Under the pieces are notes generated by a model that was not told the DNA's origin, made no database searches, and saw only the letters and a program-made list of their open reading frames with translations. A DNA stretch of 33,041 nucleotides from Spirochaetae bacterium HGW-Spirochaetae-7 (GTDB lineage Bacteria; Spirochaetota; Spirochaetia; Treponematales; UBA12059), in NCBI GenBank assembly GCA_002839245.1, contig PGXR01000002.1, positions 1 through 33,041 of the forward strand. The letters run 5' to 3'. Both the position numbers and the translations under genes were made by a program. Shown here piece by piece: positions 31,602 through 33,041 of this stretch (within the stretch, counting starts at the first letter, position 1; each line of letters opens with the position of its first letter).

Positions 31602-32431
31602 GCGTTCATGTTTCGCTGTGGACCCCGGAATGGACCAGCCCCTTTCTCGACGGGATCGACAAGGCGGCAGACCTGGGATGTAGTTGCGTGGAGATACCGC
31701 TGATGGATCCGGCCAATTTCCCGCTCGATGACACAAGGCGGCGTCTCGCCGCGAACGGGCTCAGTGTCTACTGCGGCACCGGCCTGAGCAAGGAAACCGA
31801 TATCGGCAGCTCAACCGAATCGATACGCGAAAACGGCATCCGCCACCTGAGCGAATGCCTCCGGCTCTGCGCCGAGCTCGGCAGCGATTCACTCGGGGGG
31901 GTCATCCATTCACCTTGGGGCCTGAAGGGGCGCGCCGATCCAGGATATTCCCGGCGCGTCGCCTCGTCGCTCGCCCGGCTCGCGGACTTGGCAGCGAAAA
32001 ATGGCACGTCGCTGGCGCTGGAGTGCATCAACCGCTACGAGAACTCCTTCCTGAACACCGTGGACCAGTGCCTGGCTCTTCTCGGGATCATCGGCAGGGA
32101 AAACGTCGGCCTGCATCTTGATACCTATCATATGAACATCGAGGAGAGCGGGATGGTCGCGGCCATGACGAGGGCCGGCGCCAGGCTCCTCAGGTTGCAC
32201 TTGAGCGAGAACACGAGGGGATATCCGGGATCGGGGGCACTTGCCTGGGACGAGATCATCGCCGCCGCTAAGGCCTCCGGCTATAAGGGGCCTTGGATAC
32301 TGGAAAGTTATGTGCAGCCGGATTTCCCGGCTTCATCGGATGTCTGCGTCTGGAGACCCATCGAGCCTGACAGTTCCGAAAGCCTGCGTCGTTCTATCGA
32401 TTTCATCAGGGAGCTTGTTTCGGCCGATTGA
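31592..32431 (+). CDS. D-tagatose/D-psicose 3-epimerase-type sugar epimerase
   Basis: A 279-residue TIM-barrel protein of the xylose-isomerase-like family. The Mn2+ ligands are Glu144 (LECINRYE), Asp177 (LHLDTYHMNIEE), His203 (LRLHLSENTRG) and Glu238 (WILESY). Each lies exactly 8 residues before its counterpart in D-tagatose/D-psicose 3-epimerases (152, 185, 211, 246), which supports this subfamily over generic sugar-phosphate isomerases. These enzymes epimerise free ketoses at C3, including D-ribulose/D-xylulose. The start ATG at 31592 overlaps the oxidoreductase by 10 bases and also makes MDVGVHVSLW a natural first barrel strand. It is the last gene of the operon. Confidence 0.88.
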   Translation: MDVGVHVSLWTPEWTSPFLDGIDKAADLGCSCVEIPLMDPANFPLDDTRRRLAANGLSVYCGTGLSKETDIGSSTESIRENGIRHLSECLRLCAELGSDSLGGVIHSPWGLKGRADPGYSRRVASSLARLADLAAKNGTSLALECINRYENSFLNTVDQCLALLGIIGRENVGLHLDTYHMNIEESGMVAAMTRAGARLLRLHLSENTRGYPGSGALAWDEIIAAAKASGYKGPWILESYVQPDFPASSDVCVWRPIEPDSSESLRRSIDFIRELVSAD

Positions 32432-32465
32432 GCAGCGTTTGAAGTATGGAATATGATGCATCGTA
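32428..32465 (+). promoter_or_regulatory. promoter of the GntR regulator with overlapping palindrome
   Basis: -35 TTGAGC (32428-32433, overlapping the epimerase stop), an 18-base spacer and -10 TATGAT (32452-32457). The -10 is embedded in the near-perfect palindrome TATGATGCATCGTA (32452-32465; perfect core GATGCATC). A repressor bound there would block the promoter, so autoregulation by the GntR protein downstream is likely. Confidence 0.5.
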
Positions 32466-32519
32466 ACCACCGGAATTCGCGGACTGATCATCGTGCGAGA
32501 AGCCATTCGGAGTATAGCC

Positions 32520-33041
32520 ATGCGTAGTGATGTCAAGATGACGGAATCGGAAAACTCGCCCCTGTACAAAATAGCGTACCACAACCTCCGGGAAGCCATC
32601 CTGAACGGCCAGCTTCCGCCGGGAACCAAACTGGTCGAGCAAGCCATCTCTACCCAGATGGCGATAAGCAAGACTCCAATCCGCGAGGCGATACGCGAAC
32701 TCGCCCAGGAAGGGCTCATCCTTTTCAAGGCCAGGCGTGGCATCACTGTCATCGATTTTACGGAGAAGGATATCAACGAGCTGGTCACCCTGCGATCCAG
32801 CCTCGAGGTACTCGGAGTACGCCTGGCGCACGAAAACCTGGTCGAGGACGATTTCTTCACGTTGCGCGCCATCCTGGACAGGATCGTCGCCGCCGAGAAG
32901 GCCCACGACTATGCGGGACTTTCGGATCTCGATATCGAGTTCCACCAGTTCATCATCGAGAAGTCAGGCAACAAGCGGCTGGTCAAGGCATGGAAGGATA
33001 TCGCGTCCCAGATGAACGTTCTTTTTCGCATGATCCGCTAC
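32520..33041 (+). CDS. GntR family regulator, FCD subfamily (3' end outside window)
   Basis: The visible 174 residues remain open to the end of the window. Residues 15-75 form the GntR winged helix-turn-helix (LYKIAYHNLREAILNGQLPP, then ISTQMAISKTPIREAIRELAQEGLI). Residues 90 onward start the all-helical FCD ligand domain, including the possible metal-site Asp and His in SDLDIEFHQFIIEKSGN. FCD regulators usually respond to organic acids or sugar acids, which suits an operon making a 2-hydroxyacid. CGGAG 7 bases before the ATG supports the start. It follows the catabolic operon and probably controls it. Confidence 0.9.
   Translation, partial: MRSDVKMTESENSPLYKIAYHNLREAILNGQLPPGTKLVEQAISTQMAISKTPIREAIRELAQEGLILFKARRGITVIDFTEKDINELVTLRSSLEVLGVRLAHENLVEDDFFTLRAILDRIVAAEKAHDYAGLSDLDIEFHQFIIEKSGNKRLVKAWKDIASQMNVLFRMIRY

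Noticed and set aside
1..33041. tRNA/rRNA genes, CRISPR arrays, insertion sequences, prophage or anti-phage systems
   Set aside because: No cloverleaf-like or rRNA-like sequence, no regularly spaced repeats and no transposase or integrase coding sequence was seen. The TetR, MerR and GntR genes are accounted for by adjacent metabolic genes.

Overview
This is a GC-rich, gene-dense bacterial chromosome segment with about 36 genes, no RNA genes, no CRISPR array and no recognisable transposon. Lipoproteins, cleavable signal peptides and a YnjB-type periplasmic binding protein suggest a diderm. A tungsten/molybdenum aldehyde:ferredoxin oxidoreductase and an iron-sulfur flavoprotein suggest anaerobic or microaerobic metabolism. 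The style (redox-domain adenylate cyclase, cyclic-nucleotide-binding protein, YHS lipoprotein) would suit an environmental spirochaete, but that placement is an impression and not a demonstration.

The left part (1-14.5 kb) is a patchwork of stress, redox and envelope genes. It holds a 5'-truncated cNMP-binding protein, a DMT-type membrane protein and an exported rhodanese, then a frameshifted gene remnant. Next is a minimal mercury module (merR/merA around a textbook MerR operator, with no transport genes). A thiol-redox group follows: a peroxiredoxin-like protein divergent from an iron-sulfur flavoprotein, two AhpD-like proteins and a TetR regulator. A cytochrome P460-like lipoprotein and a class III adenylate cyclase with a [2Fe-2S] domain follow on the minus strand. 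Then comes a four-gene plus-strand unit (YHS lipoprotein, DUF1684, TauE/SafE, fatty acid hydroxylase), which converges on a TVP38 membrane protein, a zinc-finger anti-sigma factor and an ECF sigma factor.

The right part (14.6-33 kb) is the most interesting. After an APH-fold kinase, a strong sigma70-like promoter (15708-15737) with a perfect 12-bp palindrome in its spacer starts an apparent 15-gene unit that runs to 32431, nearly all genes overlapping or closely spaced. In order: nucleoside hydrolase, YnjBCD-type ABC transporter (binding protein, two permeases, ATPase), FucI-like sugar isomerase, ADP-ribosylglycohydrolase fused to ankyrin repeats, second nucleoside hydrolase, LarA-type nickel racemase, HprK-like kinase, ComA-like (phosphosulfolactate synthase) protein, two-subunit transketolase, aldehyde:ferredoxin oxidoreductase, and a D-tagatose/D-psicose 3-epimerase-type enzyme. 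A GntR/FCD regulator with its own promoter and overlapping palindrome follows and runs off the window.

These enzymes can be ordered into one coherent and, to my knowledge, undescribed pathway (inference). Import of a 5'-substituted ribonucleoside is followed by N-glycosidic cleavage and aldose-to-ketose isomerisation. C3 epimerisation (ribulo to xylulo) and transketolase cleavage give a 3-substituted lactaldehyde, which ferredoxin-linked oxidation turns into the 3-substituted lactate. LarA then inverts C2, the HprK-like kinase phosphorylates the 2-hydroxyl, and a ComA-type reaction run in reverse gives phosphoenolpyruvate plus the released substituent. Sulfite is the best guess for that substituent from ComA chemistry; methanethiol, from methylthioadenosine, is an alternative. 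A D-configured sugar would give the (S)-sulfolactate series while ComA handles the (R)-series, which would explain why a racemase is present.
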